Positions 9,289 through 18,340 of a stretch of 64,000 bases of DNA are shown piece after piece. The stretch is taken from assembly GCA_002083405.1 (NCBI GenBank), contig LVWT01000049.1, positions 264,735-328,734 of the forward strand, given 5' to 3'. Position numbers and translations under genes: made by a program. Source of the DNA: Nitrospira sp. SG-bin2. Lineage in GTDB: Bacteria; Nitrospirota; Nitrospiria; Nitrospirales; Nitrospiraceae. Numbering within the stretch: position 1 is the stretch's first letter; each line of letters opens with the position of its first letter. The notes beneath the pieces were generated by a model that was not told the origin of the DNA, ran no database searches, and saw nothing but the letters and a program-made list of their open reading frames with translations.

Positions 9289-10363
9289 TCGAGTCGGCGG
9301 GGAAGTGGAGATTGTCAGAAGCAGTCGCGAGCTCAAGGCCCTGGCAGGTGAGTGGGAGAGCCTGTCATTGTCATTGGGATTGCCGATGCTTAGCCATGCT
9401 TGGGTCCTCGCCTGTGCCGAGGCACTATATGAGATTGGTGAGTTACACATCATCACAGTGCGCCTGCGTGGTAGCTTAGTGGGCGTTGCGCCGCTTGTGG
9501 CGATCAAGCGCGCCGGTGCCAGATATCTGGAACTGGCCGGGGCAGCGTATCTTTATGAACCGTCAGGCCTGCTCTATCGCGATGAAGAGTCTCTCGCCGC
9601 TGTGACCAGCGCGGTGATGAGCTGTGGGATTCCAGTTGTGCTGGGCCGGATTCCGGCCGAGTCACCTTTTATTCCACAAATACGGTCGATTGTCTCTGGG
9701 CGCGGAGTGGTAGTGGAGGGGGGAGTGGGGTACACACTGTCCGTTCCGATTTCGTCAGGGTGGAAGGAGTATGTAGCGAGCTTGTCGTCGCGCCGTCGGT
9801 ATGATCTCAGGCGCGCGAGACAGCGTGCTGAGGAAGTGGGGACGGTTACAGTTCGTGTGTGCAGTCCCAGCCCGGAAGAGGTCGAGGAGGGGATTGCCGA
9901 GTTTGTGCGCATTGAGTCGACAGGGTGGAAAGGACGCAACGGATCAAGCCTCAGTCATCGTGCCAGCTTAAGAGAATTCTTTCTGCGCTATGCTGCGTTG
10001 GCCTCCCGGGCAGGGATGCTTCGGCTTAGCTTTCTCGATGTGGCAGGCAATCCGATCGCAGCCCAGATTTCTGTGATCTATGCAGAACGGCTCTGGGTAC
10101 TCAAAATCGGCTATGACGAGACCTGGAGCCGCTGTTCTCCGGGTTCGCAGCTGCTGGCGGAGACGATGGAATACGCATTCGAGTGTAAGCTCAAGTCCTA
10201 TGAATTCTTGGGCAGCGATGAACCGTGGCTGCACGGGTGGGTGACGGAGCGTCGAGGCTATCGCACTATAGGGTGTTATCCGGCCACTCTGCAGGGGTTG
10301 TATGGCTTGGCGGCGGATACGGTCGGCAGGATGCGGGCACGAGCGGCATCTCTCCATCAATGA
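9281..10363 (+). CDS. GNAT-fold acyltransferase, CelD/BcsL family
   Basis: 360 residues, GTG start at 9281 inside the end of the GT2 gene. It shows the same order of elements as the protein at 7142: an N-terminal GEWESLSLSLG segment, GVAPLVAIKRAG, a central YDLRRARQRAEE basic stretch, and a late AAQISVIYAERLWVLKIGYD followed by YEFLGSDEPWLHGW. It is therefore a second CelD-like protein of the locus, not a duplicate, because the sequences are only loosely similar. The likely role is acyl or aminoacyl transfer during polymer synthesis. It ends in an ATGA overlap with the VanZ gene. Confidence 0.78.
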   Translation: MGSRVGGEVEIVRSSRELKALAGEWESLSLSLGLPMLSHAWVLACAEALYEIGELHIITVRLRGSLVGVAPLVAIKRAGARYLELAGAAYLYEPSGLLYRDEESLAAVTSAVMSCGIPVVLGRIPAESPFIPQIRSIVSGRGVVVEGGVGYTLSVPISSGWKEYVASLSSRRRYDLRRARQRAEEVGTVTVRVCSPSPEEVEEGIAEFVRIESTGWKGRNGSSLSHRASLREFFLRYAALASRAGMLRLSFLDVAGNPIAAQISVIYAERLWVLKIGYDETWSRCSPGSQLLAETMEYAFECKLKSYEFLGSDEPWLHGWVTERRGYRTIGCYPATLQGLYGLAADTVGRMRARAASLHQ

Positions 10364-11304
10364 ATCTGCATTTGGACAAGATTGAGCAACGCATAAGGGC
10401 AGGCATTCCTTGGTGGATAGGTCTACTTCTGCTGGTCATGCTGTTGGTACTGCCGAACATCATGGTGACAAAGCTTTCCAAGATCTGGTTGCAGTTTCCG
10501 GGACTTGATAAGCCGACGCATTTCATTGCTTTTCTGGCTGTGTTCTTAGTCGTGTATGGGGTGCTCCACGGTCTTATGCGTCCCCCGAGCAGGCGGGGGA
10601 GGCTTGGGTTGGCGGTCTGCATCTCACTGGGTATCTCACTGGCTGATGAGGTTCAACAGGCTGTGCTTGGGATTGGGCGGACGGCAGAGTACGGCGATCT
10701 CGTGGCGGATACAGCAGGAATATTTGTCGGGTTAACCGGGGTCACGACAGGGCAACTTGGCGCAAAACGCGCCGTTTCAATAATTGCGCTCCTCCTCGTG
10801 CCGGTCGCTGCGGTGACTGTGAAGACCTATCATGATCTCGAGCACTACAACCGCGGGATGATGTATGAGCGGGAACATGACTATCAACGCGCAAGGGTCG
10901 AGTACCAGCTGGCACTGGAGAGTGGGTTCCAGTCCGCGCAACTGTATAACGCGATTGCGTGGTTGGACGTAGAGTTTTTAGCCGTCGATCCGGTCAAGAT
11001 AGAAACCTACGCAGCCCGAGCGTTCGCAATGGACCCGGACAATCCCGATATTCTAGATACCTATGGGTGGGTGTTGGTTCAGGCTGGACGGCCTCAGGAT
11101 GGATTGGTGTTTCTTGAGCGGGCTATGCTGATGAAGCCGACGATGTATTGTATCGATCTCCATCTGGGTGTGGCCTACATGAAGGTCGGGGATCGCACTC
11201 GCGCCGCAGACTTTCTAAAGCGACAAGTCGCACGAAATTCTGAGGATCGATGGGGTCGTGCTGCGAGAGTCACGCTCGATCAGCTTGAGGGAAGTGGCGG
11301 ATGA
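10360..11304 (+). CDS. VanZ-like membrane protein with C-terminal TPR region
   Basis: 314 residues; the ATG at 10360 overlaps the preceding stop codon. Residues 15-170 contain about four to five hydrophobic segments with VanZ-type features (DKPTHFIAFLAVFLVVYG and ISLADEVQQAV). The second half consists of TPR-like helices (YNRGMMYEREHDYQRARVEY, then DILDTYGWVLVQAGRPQDG). VanZ-like proteins are found in many surface-polymer loci, but their function is poorly defined. The TPRs, predicted to follow the last membrane helix, suggest a scaffold for the assembly machinery. It couples by ATGA to the deacetylase gene. Confidence 0.78.
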   Translation: MNLHLDKIEQRIRAGIPWWIGLLLLVMLLVLPNIMVTKLSKIWLQFPGLDKPTHFIAFLAVFLVVYGVLHGLMRPPSRRGRLGLAVCISLGISLADEVQQAVLGIGRTAEYGDLVADTAGIFVGLTGVTTGQLGAKRAVSIIALLLVPVAAVTVKTYHDLEHYNRGMMYEREHDYQRARVEYQLALESGFQSAQLYNAIAWLDVEFLAVDPVKIETYAARAFAMDPDNPDILDTYGWVLVQAGRPQDGLVFLERAMLMKPTMYCIDLHLGVAYMKVGDRTRAADFLKRQVARNSEDRWGRAARVTLDQLEGSGG

Positions 11305-12356
11305 TAGTGAAACAGCAGATCAAGTTTATACTCAAGCTTACTGTGGCGCATGCATTATACGGTCTTGGAGTGTTGCAGCTCTGGCAACGTATTGTATTGC
11401 GAAAGAAAGCCGTCGTGCTCATGTATCATCGGGTTCTGACCAAGGAGGACCGGGCCAAGACTGGATCGTCCCCTGGAATCGTGGTCGACCGCGATGCCTT
11501 CGCTACGCAGATGTCGGTGTTGAAGCAGCGATTTAAAGTCCTCTCGGTTGAGGAATTCGCAAACAGAATGGAGCGATCGGTTCCGTTTGAGGATTCGTCG
11601 TGTCTGATTACGTTTGATGACGGGTGGAGAGATAATTATGCTGAAGCGTTGCCGATTCTTCAGCGGCATCAATTGCCTGCGTTGGTGTTTCTCCCTGTAA
11701 ACTTTATTGGCGGGCCACGGGTTTTCTGGCAGGAGCATCTTACTCATCTCGCAGTGAGGGCCGTACAACTGGTCAGGAACGATCCCGGTCGGCGCAGTCA
11801 GCTGCATGAAGGACTTGCGCCGATGAGGCTCGATTCGGTGCTCAATCTTCCAGATCATGATCCGCGTCCCGCAGTTATAGAGGCGGTGAGGAAAAAAAAA
11901 GGATTAGCGCCTGCCCTGATCAACGCAACTCTGGCGAGTTTGACTCATGCGTTGAGTATGGGAGGGGAAGAGCTCGAGGAGGTGGATGCGTTCCTAAGTT
12001 GGGAGCAGGTGAACAGTATGGCCCGACATGGAATTGCATTTGGTGGACATGGCGCCGAGCATCGGATTCTGACCTTCGTGCCACTTGATGAAGCGCGCGA
12101 TGAAATTCGTACCTCAAGGCAGGTTCTGGAGCGGGGAGTGCCGGCATCGGTCCCAACATTCAGCTATCCAAACGGCAATTGGTCTCCGGAAGTTGCAACA
12201 CTTGTGAAAGAGGCAGGCTATCGGCTGGCGTTCACGACGGAACCGGGCTTTGTGAGCTGCGATGATGATCGATTTGCGATTCGTCGAGTCAACATTCATG
12301 AAGGCCTGATGAACAGTAAGCCGATGTTCCTGGCCAGAGTTGTGGGACTGTTCTGA
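11301..12356 (+). CDS. Polysaccharide deacetylase (NodB/CE4 fold)
   Basis: 351 residues from an ATGA-coupled start. Residues about 100-125 hold the catalytic-base motif ITFDDGW. A downstream GGHGAEHRI supplies the HxxxH metal ligands, and FSYPNGNW resembles motif 3. These residues support an active metal-dependent N- or O-deacetylase. An N-terminal hydrophobic stretch (about residues 10-30) could be a membrane anchor. A large insertion between motifs 1 and 2 (about residues 140-220) is helical and not part of the minimal NodB domain. XrtA loci commonly encode a deacetylase, probably trimming acetyl groups from the exported polymer. Confidence 0.87.
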   Translation: MIVKQQIKFILKLTVAHALYGLGVLQLWQRIVLRKKAVVLMYHRVLTKEDRAKTGSSPGIVVDRDAFATQMSVLKQRFKVLSVEEFANRMERSVPFEDSSCLITFDDGWRDNYAEALPILQRHQLPALVFLPVNFIGGPRVFWQEHLTHLAVRAVQLVRNDPGRRSQLHEGLAPMRLDSVLNLPDHDPRPAVIEAVRKKKGLAPALINATLASLTHALSMGGEELEEVDAFLSWEQVNSMARHGIAFGGHGAEHRILTFVPLDEARDEIRTSRQVLERGVPASVPTFSYPNGNWSPEVATLVKEAGYRLAFTTEPGFVSCDDDRFAIRRVNIHEGLMNSKPMFLARVVGLF

Positions 12357-12367
12357 TGAGATAGGCC

Positions 12368-13687
12368 TTGAACAGGATGAAGAAACTTATTGTTATCGTA
12401 ATAGTTATCTCGGTCACGATGGCCGGTGCCATTGCGTACGAACGATATTTCGTTCAGGCAGAGTTCGGACCCTCTTCCCTGCTCGGTGTCTCATTCTTCT
12501 TGCTGGTTGCGCTGGCGCTGACAATAACGCTCCGCTCGTTCGGGACTCGATTTCATGAGGTCGTCACCCAAGCCTGGCTTGTTGTGTTATCTATCGGGTT
12601 CACATTCGTTGTGGTCGATTTGCTTGCCGGAGTACTTCTTGTGACGCCGCTCTCGCCCATGCTGTCGCCGGACAAGATTCGCCATCACAAATTAGTTCCA
12701 AATACCGATTCCAGATTTGAACAGCCGGATTTCTCCTACATCCAACACGTCAATAATCTTGGAATCCGGGGAAGAGATACGTCGTTTAAGAAGCCTGCGC
12801 ACCGTTTCAGGGTCTTGATTCTGGGAGACTCGTTTACGATGGGAAAGGGAGTGGAGGACGACCAAACATTTTCCGCTCTTCTGGAGGTTTCCCTAAATCG
12901 GAAAAAGGCATGTGGGACTACCACAATCGAAGTGTTGAATGGCGGAATAGACAGCTATGCCCCAGTCCTTTCTTATCTCCAGTTGTCCGAAGATCTCGCT
13001 CCGTTGGAGGTCGATCTTATTTTGCTGGATCTTGACTTGAGTGATCTGCTGCAGGAAACAGCCTATCGGAAAGAAGCAGTCCGGGACTCGACCGGTGAGA
13101 TCATCGGCGTCCCTGGATCTGAACGGTCGATGTCGTTTATCCAAGCCATTCGATCCTGGATCGATCAACACACCTTCTTTACCAGATTGATGCTCTTCTA
13201 TACCAACAAGTGGTTGGGGTACCGGGATCTCTCCGTGCAGGGGGTTGTGACCAGGGCCAACCCGGAACTTCTAAAATACACGCTCGCAGAAGACACGAGT
13301 AGTCGAGATGAGCAATGGACTCAGATCTTTGACAGTATTGCAAAAATTAAGAACCTTGCTGATAAGCGAGCGGCGGCGTTCGCATTGGTGATTTACCCCT
13401 GGGGTCATCAGGTAAGTGAAACAGAATGGGTTCCTGGCCGTTATAATTGGATCTCCAAGGGCGCGACAGTATCTGACAGATATCTCGACACGATTGGCCA
13501 ACGATCAAAGGAGCTTGGAATAGAGCTTGTCGATTTGTTTCCGGCATTTCGTGCGTACAAAGGTGCTCTGCCGCTATATTTTAAGTATGACATGCACTGG
13601 ACAGCCGAAGGGCACAAGCTTGTGGCATCCGCGCTGGAACAGTATCTAGTCGAGGGGCATCTGCCAAGGCGGTGCAGCTCCAACTGA
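12368..13687 (+). CDS. Membrane-anchored SGNH hydrolase-like protein
   Basis: 439 residues from TTG 12368; ATG 12377 is an equally plausible start. Three hydrophobic segments occupy residues about 5-100. The SGNH block I is ILGDSFTMGKGVEDDQTF, and the C-terminal block V is YDMHWTAEGHKLVA. The block I context G-D-S-F-T-x-G followed by DDxTF is shared with the proteins at 43822 and 50163, so the three are paralogues. In this family the domain normally faces the periplasm and transfers or removes acetyl groups on polysaccharides (AlgX/AlgJ-like activity); that role is inferred. Confidence 0.78.
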   Translation: MNRMKKLIVIVIVISVTMAGAIAYERYFVQAEFGPSSLLGVSFFLLVALALTITLRSFGTRFHEVVTQAWLVVLSIGFTFVVVDLLAGVLLVTPLSPMLSPDKIRHHKLVPNTDSRFEQPDFSYIQHVNNLGIRGRDTSFKKPAHRFRVLILGDSFTMGKGVEDDQTFSALLEVSLNRKKACGTTTIEVLNGGIDSYAPVLSYLQLSEDLAPLEVDLILLDLDLSDLLQETAYRKEAVRDSTGEIIGVPGSERSMSFIQAIRSWIDQHTFFTRLMLFYTNKWLGYRDLSVQGVVTRANPELLKYTLAEDTSSRDEQWTQIFDSIAKIKNLADKRAAAFALVIYPWGHQVSETEWVPGRYNWISKGATVSDRYLDTIGQRSKELGIELVDLFPAFRAYKGALPLYFKYDMHWTAEGHKLVASALEQYLVEGHLPRRCSSN

Positions 13688-13778
13688 CCGGCTTGGACGT
13701 ATCGCGCTTCCGGCGAGTTGATAGTGGACGCCGGCGACGAAGCATGCAACATGCCGATCGTCGCTGAACCAAGCCGGT
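13687..13778 (+). repeat. Multi-stem inverted-repeat element (cloverleaf-like)
   Basis: A 92-nt element directly after the preceding stop codon. Perfect 10-bp outer arms ACCGGCTTGG (13687-13696) and CCAAGCCGGT (13769-13778) enclose two inner helices. The first is CCGGCG/CGCCGG (13710-13715 with 13729-13734). The second is GCGACGA/TCGTCGC (13734-13740 with 13758-13764), topped by GCATG-CAA-CATGC (13742-13754). No T-run follows, so it is not a simple terminator. It could be a REP/MITE-like element or a structured RNA between two transcription units. Confidence 0.6.
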
Positions 13779-13898
13779 GCAGAACTTGTCGGCAACGAGA
13801 ATTTAGTTTATGTTCAGTTTTGAGGACGATGGGATATTGCAGTAACAGAGAGCCGCGCCACAGGGCATTCACTTTGTAGGATTTTCAAGAGAGTGCAA

Positions 13899-14774
13899 AT
13901 GCGTAACGACTTTCTTTCAGTAATTGAAACGCATCCCCTCCCGGAAACGTCTGCAGATCTCTATCTGGATCTGCTAAAGCGTTGCCTCACCAGAGCGTTG
14001 TTTGCGAAGGAAGTAGTTCGTAGCACCATCGATCCGGGTCGATTGTATTTGCGACTTCTCAATAAAGCTCTTTTGGCCATGTTGACTCCATTGAACCTGG
14101 AACTGGTACACCTGAAGCAATCTGGGATTGGTGATTATATCGAATCCGCCCATGCAGGTAGAACTCGTATGGAAGGTGCAGAAACAATGCTGGGCATCAA
14201 GCAACTGGATCAGATGCAGGCCTGCATCACTGATATTGTCAGGCGCAACGTGCCGGGTGATATTTTGGAAGCAGGCGTATGGCGCGGCGGAATGACGATT
14301 TTTATGCGTGGTGTATTGAAAGCCATGGGCGCACGCCAAAGGCGGGTATGGGTAGTTGATTCTTTCGAAGGTCTGCCCGATCCTGAGAAATCTTTTGATT
14401 CATTTGGTTGGAAGAAGGGCGCCATGGCGGTATCCCTGGATCAAGTGCGGTCAAACTTTCTTCGTTATGGGCTGCTGGATGAGCAAGTGGTGTTTCTCAA
14501 AGGGTTTTTCAACGACACGCTGCCTGATGCGGGGATTGCCGCACTGTCAGTCTTGCGGGTAGATGCTGACCTCTATGAATCCACGCGGGACGTTCTGAAT
14601 CATCTCTATCCGAAACTTTCGGTGGGGGGATATGCGATATTCGATGACTATCAAAACCTGAAGGACTGTCAACGCGCAATCGACGAGTATCGCCTGGAAC
14701 ACCGTATCGAAGATCCTATCGTCAAAATCGATAGGCGCGCGGTGTGTTGGGTGAAAACCGAAAGTAAATTCTGA
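13899..14774 (+). CDS. TylF/MycF-type O-methyltransferase
   Basis: 291 residues from ATG 13899, preceded by GAGAG at 5 bases; a GTG at 13893 is an alternative. The SAM-binding core is seen as GDILEAGVWRGGM followed by VWVVDSFEGLPDP. A metal-binding region LRVDADLYEST and a later FDDYQNLKDCQRAID match the macrocin O-methyltransferase (TylF) family. Such enzymes methylate sugar hydroxyls of natural products, and homologues occur in O-antigen and EPS clusters. It probably methylates a sugar residue in the cytoplasm. It opens a new segment after the structured element at 13687-13778. Confidence 0.85.
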   Translation: MRNDFLSVIETHPLPETSADLYLDLLKRCLTRALFAKEVVRSTIDPGRLYLRLLNKALLAMLTPLNLELVHLKQSGIGDYIESAHAGRTRMEGAETMLGIKQLDQMQACITDIVRRNVPGDILEAGVWRGGMTIFMRGVLKAMGARQRRVWVVDSFEGLPDPEKSFDSFGWKKGAMAVSLDQVRSNFLRYGLLDEQVVFLKGFFNDTLPDAGIAALSVLRVDADLYESTRDVLNHLYPKLSVGGYAIFDDYQNLKDCQRAIDEYRLEHRIEDPIVKIDRRAVCWVKTESKF

Positions 14775-15034
14775 ACTCTTGTGGGCGAGTCAAAACCTGT
14801 CCGCGACGCTTCCGTCAACCAAAATCATTATGATCCTTCGGTGATTCGCGTCATGGCTCAAGATCGCGAACAAGAGATTTCTCCGCCATCTGACTAAGCC
14901 TGTGGAGTCGCTGGCGCGATGACCCTTGCCTTCGTGGCGACGTGGGGATGGAGGAAGATCGTGGTTGCTTCATTCGCGCATGGATTGGAAGACTGTTTCC
15001 GGCGCTTCGGTTTGTCCGGCCTGGATTGTAGAGT
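14775..15034. other. 260-nt gap with two possible very small ORFs
   Basis: No recognised gene. A 38-codon frame opens at GTG 14781 and ends at 14897. A 39-codon frame (ATG 14919, stop 15036-15038) ends in an ATGA overlap with the next start at 15035. The second arrangement mimics the coupling used elsewhere in the locus, but neither frame has a convincing ribosome-binding site or family resemblance. They may be chance frames or remnants of a decayed gene. Confidence 0.25.
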
Positions 15035-15799
15035 ATGAGAATACCGGTTGTTCCATTGGGGCAGTGCGGCTTCCGATTTCAGTTGGGGAGCACCGTGGTC
15101 TATACGGACCCATATTTGACGGATCACGTAGCAGAGGTGGAAGGCCATGAGATGCAGCGCCTGAAGCCGACGCCGGTCGAACCAGCAAGAGTGTCGGATG
15201 CTGACTTTGTCCTGATCACGCACGCCCATTTGGACCATTGCGATCTCAAGACACTTGTGCCGTTGTCGTTCGCTTCGAGCGGGTGCCGGTTTGTGTGCCC
15301 GAACGAAGTTGCCAAACTGTTGGTAGGTGCAGGAATCGACGCCTGCCGTGTAATTCTCGCCCGTGAAGACTGGATCATGCTGGGACAGGAAGCGCGGGTG
15401 ATGCCGGTGCCCGCGGCCCATCCACGCATTGAAAAAGACAATGAGGGCTATCTTCGTTGTGTCGGGTACGTGATGGACTGCGGGGGCCGAAAACTGTACC
15501 ACGGGGGCGATGGCTCACCGGATGATCGCGTGTTCGACCGGCTGAATCGGTTAGGGCCGATCGACGTTGCCTTTATACCGGTCAACGAGCGGAACTTTTA
15601 TCGCGAAAAGCGCGGCATCGTCGGCAATATGTCGGTTCGTGAGGCGTTTCAGATGGCGGAAGATATCGGGATCAAGACCCTGGTGCCGACCCACTGGGAT
15701 ATGTTCGCCCCTAACAGCGTCTTTAAGGAAGAGCTAGTGCTGTTGTACGAACTGATACGGCCTTCCTTCGAGATGAAACTGGATCCGCAAGAATTGTAG
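15035..15799 (+). CDS. Metallo-beta-lactamase-fold hydrolase, UlaG-like
   Basis: 254 residues. The metal-binding motif THAHLDHCD, the later PAAHPR histidine, YHGGDG (bridging Asp) and the final VPTHWDMF histidine are all present, so a complete dinuclear site is expected. The overall plan resembles UlaG-type lactonases and phosphodiesterases. It heads a tightly packed set with a GT2, a cytidylyltransferase, a dehydrogenase, an SDR and an ATP-grasp protein, so it probably hydrolyses a lactone or phosphoester intermediate of an activated acid sugar. The substrate is unknown. No signal peptide is seen, so it is cytoplasmic. Confidence 0.82.
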   Translation: MRIPVVPLGQCGFRFQLGSTVVYTDPYLTDHVAEVEGHEMQRLKPTPVEPARVSDADFVLITHAHLDHCDLKTLVPLSFASSGCRFVCPNEVAKLLVGAGIDACRVILAREDWIMLGQEARVMPVPAAHPRIEKDNEGYLRCVGYVMDCGGRKLYHGGDGSPDDRVFDRLNRLGPIDVAFIPVNERNFYREKRGIVGNMSVREAFQMAEDIGIKTLVPTHWDMFAPNSVFKEELVLLYELIRPSFEMKLDPQEL

Positions 15800-15811
15800 G
15801 GTGGCAGGCGC

Positions 15812-16693
15812 ATGAACGTCAGCATTGTTATTCGAACGTATAACGAAGAACGGCATTTGCCCGACGTTCTTGAGAAGATTGCCTCGCAACGAGCGGACTC
15901 ATTGTCCAAAGAAGTCATTATTGTCGATTCCGGATCGGAAGACCGCACCAGGGACATTGCCCAAAGCTTTGGGTGTCGGATCGTGCGCATTGCCAAGGAG
16001 GACTTCACATTTGGCCGGTCTTTGAACATCGGTTGCGCGGCAGCAACCGGCCGATATCTTGTGTTCGTGAGCGGCCATTGCGTGCCGGCGACCGACAGCT
16101 GGCTGGGCAACCTGATTAAGCCTCTGCAGGACGAGCTGTGCGTGTATAGCTACGGCCGTCAGATGGGAAACGGGGAAAGCAAGTTCAGCGAATGTCAGCT
16201 CTTCAAGAAGTATTTTCCGGAGGTCAGCAGCATGCCGCAGCAGGGATTCTTTTGTAACAACGCCAATGCGGCGTTGCGGCATGACTACTGGGAGGGGCAC
16301 CGGTTTAACGAGGAACTGACGGGGCTGGAGGATATGGAGCTTGGCAAGAGGTTAGTGGAGCGGGGGCACAGGATCGGGTATGTCGCGGAGGCGCCCGTGT
16401 TTCACCTGCATGATGAAGGCTGGCGGAAGCTGCATCGACGGTACGAACGGGAGGCGATCGCGCTTCAGCGCATCATGCCTGAGGTTCATGTGAGCTTTTT
16501 CGATTTCCTGCGCTACTCGGCAAGCGCGATTCTGCTCGATGGAGGGGCGGCGCTGCAAGAAAGGGTGCTGTTGCAACGATTTCCGGAGATCGTCATGTTC
16601 AGGTTGTTGCAGTTTCTGGGCGCGTACCAGGGTAACCATGAAACCCGCAAGATGTCCCGCGTACTGAAAGAGAAGTACTTCTATCCCAAGTAG
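15812..16693 (+). CDS. Glycosyltransferase family 2 (rhamnosyltransferase-like)
   Basis: 293 residues with a typical GT-A start (VSIVIRTYNEERHL and VIIVDSGSEDRT). The usual DxD position reads VFVSGHCVP, a variation known from some rhamnosyltransferase-like GT2 enzymes, so metal binding may differ. A GLEDMELGKRLVERGH segment matches the acceptor/catalytic-base region, and EGWRKLHRRYEREAIA follows. It lies between the MBL-fold gene and the CMP-sugar synthetase. It is therefore a candidate for transferring the residue activated by the downstream enzyme. Confidence 0.86.
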   Translation: MNVSIVIRTYNEERHLPDVLEKIASQRADSLSKEVIIVDSGSEDRTRDIAQSFGCRIVRIAKEDFTFGRSLNIGCAAATGRYLVFVSGHCVPATDSWLGNLIKPLQDELCVYSYGRQMGNGESKFSECQLFKKYFPEVSSMPQQGFFCNNANAALRHDYWEGHRFNEELTGLEDMELGKRLVERGHRIGYVAEAPVFHLHDEGWRKLHRRYEREAIALQRIMPEVHVSFFDFLRYSASAILLDGGAALQERVLLQRFPEIVMFRLLQFLGAYQGNHETRKMSRVLKEKYFYPK

Positions 16694-16718
16694 GCTCTCA
16701 CCAGAAAGGAATACACAG

Positions 16719-17420
16719 GTGGCTGGACGCATCGTCGCGCTGTTGCCGATGAAGGCACACAGTGAAAGGGTAAAGGGCAAGAATTTCCGCATGTTCAACG
16801 GCAAGCCGCTGTTTCGCTGGGTGCTCGATTCGTTACTCAGGCTCGAGATGATCGATCGGGTCGTGATCAACACGGATGCCAGGGCCATCCTCGCCGAGAA
16901 CGGCCTTGTCGATTCCGATCGTGTGTTGATTCGCGACCGACTCCCGGAAATCTGCGGTGATTTCATCAGTATGAATCGTATCCTGGCGGACGATCTGGCC
17001 CATGTCCCGGCCGACATCTATCTGATGACGCACACAACCAATCCGTTGTTGAGCAGCGCGACCATTCGGACCGCACTGGCGCGCTTTATGGCTGGTCGAG
17101 ATGAATTCGACTCGCTGTTTACCGTCAATAAGTTTCAGACACGGTTCTACCGGGCCGACGGAAGTCCGGTGAATCACGATCCGAACAATCTGGTGCGGAC
17201 CCAGGACCTTGAGCCGTGGTACGAGGAGAACTCCAACCTGTATGTTTTCACGCAGGAGAGTTTTCTGAAAACCAATGCCAGGATCGGCAGGAAACCCCTG
17301 CTGTTCGAAACGCCCCGGATGGAGTCATTCGACATCGATATCCCCGCAGACTGGACTATTTGCGAGGTCGTGTCCAAGTACGCAATGGCAGTGAAGGGTA
17401 GCGATTCGTGCGAGTTCTGA
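16719..17420 (+). CDS. Cytidylyltransferase of the acylneuraminate (NeuA/KdsB-like) family
   Basis: 233 residues. The GTG start at 16719 has AGAAAGGA 8 bases upstream. The N-terminal nucleotide-binding loop is seen as ALLPMKAHSERVKGKNF (PxKxxSxRxKxKN pattern), followed by RVVINTDA. MTHTTNPLLSSATI lines the sugar site, and MESFDIDIPADWTI supplies the metal-binding acidic residues. Family enzymes make CMP-activated acid sugars (sialic, legionaminic or pseudaminic acid, KDO) from CTP. No NeuB- or KdsA-type synthase is encoded nearby, so the activated acid may be unusual. The 3' end overlaps the next gene by 13 bases. Confidence 0.87.
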   Translation: MAGRIVALLPMKAHSERVKGKNFRMFNGKPLFRWVLDSLLRLEMIDRVVINTDARAILAENGLVDSDRVLIRDRLPEICGDFISMNRILADDLAHVPADIYLMTHTTNPLLSSATIRTALARFMAGRDEFDSLFTVNKFQTRFYRADGSPVNHDPNNLVRTQDLEPWYEENSNLYVFTQESFLKTNARIGRKPLLFETPRMESFDIDIPADWTICEVVSKYAMAVKGSDSCEF

Positions 17421-18340
17421 TAACATGTCCACCGATGCTTGGCAAAATCCATGACCTGCGTCACTTATTCGATCAAAAGCAGGTGGATATGTTCTGTCCC
17501 GCCGTGGTCCAAACCTTGAGTGAGGACGAATTAGTCGGATTGGTGCCTCAGTTTGACGGGTGGATTATCGGGGACGATCCGGCCACCAGGCGTGTCTTTG
17601 AGGCAGGGAAGAAGGGATTGCTGAAGGCGGCTGTTAAGTGGGGGGTGGGGGTCGACAACGTCGATTTCACCGCGGCCAATGATTTGGCCATCCCCGTTAC
17701 GAACACGCCGAATATGTTCGGAGGAGAGGTGGGGGACGTGGCGATGTCCTATATCACCGCCCTGGCGCGCGAAACGTTTCTAATCGACCGGGAAGTGCGG
17801 CTGGGGAAATGGCCAAAGCGCAATGGTATTTCCCTCGCCGGCAAGACCCTGGGTCTTGTCGGACTTGGGGACATCGGCAAGGCAACGGCAAGGCGCGTGT
17901 TGGCAGCGGATATGAGGGTGATCGCATATGACCCCATAGCCAGGCCCTCCGTTAAAACCGACGGCGTTGAGCTTGCCGTCTGGCCTGAGCGAGTCGAAGA
18001 ATGTGACTTTATTGTTCTGACCTGCTCGCTCAACGAGGGAAACCGGCACATGTTGAATGCCGGTGTGTTTTCCAGGGCAAAGAGGGGAGTTCGGATTGTC
18101 AATGTGGCACGTGGAGCCCTGATTGCAGAGTGTGATCTGATTGACGCATTGGAGGATGGTACCGTACATTCCGCGGCACTCGACGTGTTTGAGGCCGAAC
18201 CTTTGCCGATGTCTTCGCCTCTGCGACAATTCGAGCGATGCATCCTGGGGTCGCACAATGGATCGAATACTGCTGATGCAGTGATGCGAACCAGCGAGCG
18301 GGCGGTCGGACTGCTGTTCAAATTTCTTGAGGTCAGGTGA
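17408..18340 (+). CDS. D-isomer-specific 2-hydroxyacid dehydrogenase (phosphoglycerate dehydrogenase-like)
   Basis: 310 residues, GTG start overlapping the cytidylyltransferase. The NAD-binding motif GLVGLGDIGKATARRV, the catalytic arginine context IVNVARGALI, the glutamate region LDVFEAEPLP and the histidine in LGSHNGSNT are present. All elements of a functional 2-ketoacid/2-hydroxyacid dehydrogenase are visible. No C-terminal ACT domain is present, so it is unlike regulated SerA. In this context it probably oxidises or reduces a 2-hydroxyacid intermediate of the activated acid sugar. It ends in a TGATG overlap with the SDR gene. Confidence 0.87.
   Translation: MRVLITCPPMLGKIHDLRHLFDQKQVDMFCPAVVQTLSEDELVGLVPQFDGWIIGDDPATRRVFEAGKKGLLKAAVKWGVGVDNVDFTAANDLAIPVTNTPNMFGGEVGDVAMSYITALARETFLIDREVRLGKWPKRNGISLAGKTLGLVGLGDIGKATARRVLAADMRVIAYDPIARPSVKTDGVELAVWPERVEECDFIVLTCSLNEGNRHMLNAGVFSRAKRGVRIVNVARGALIAECDLIDALEDGTVHSAALDVFEAEPLPMSSPLRQFERCILGSHNGSNTADAVMRTSERAVGLLFKFLEVR

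Noticed and set aside
8623..9507. Long open frame on the minus strand (294 codons)
   Set aside because: It is antisense to a clear GT2 and the CelD-like gene; its product shows no family features and is low-complexity. It is treated as a shadow frame, as are other long antisense frames at 519-1175, 7376-8035, 14894-15502 and 58261-58974.
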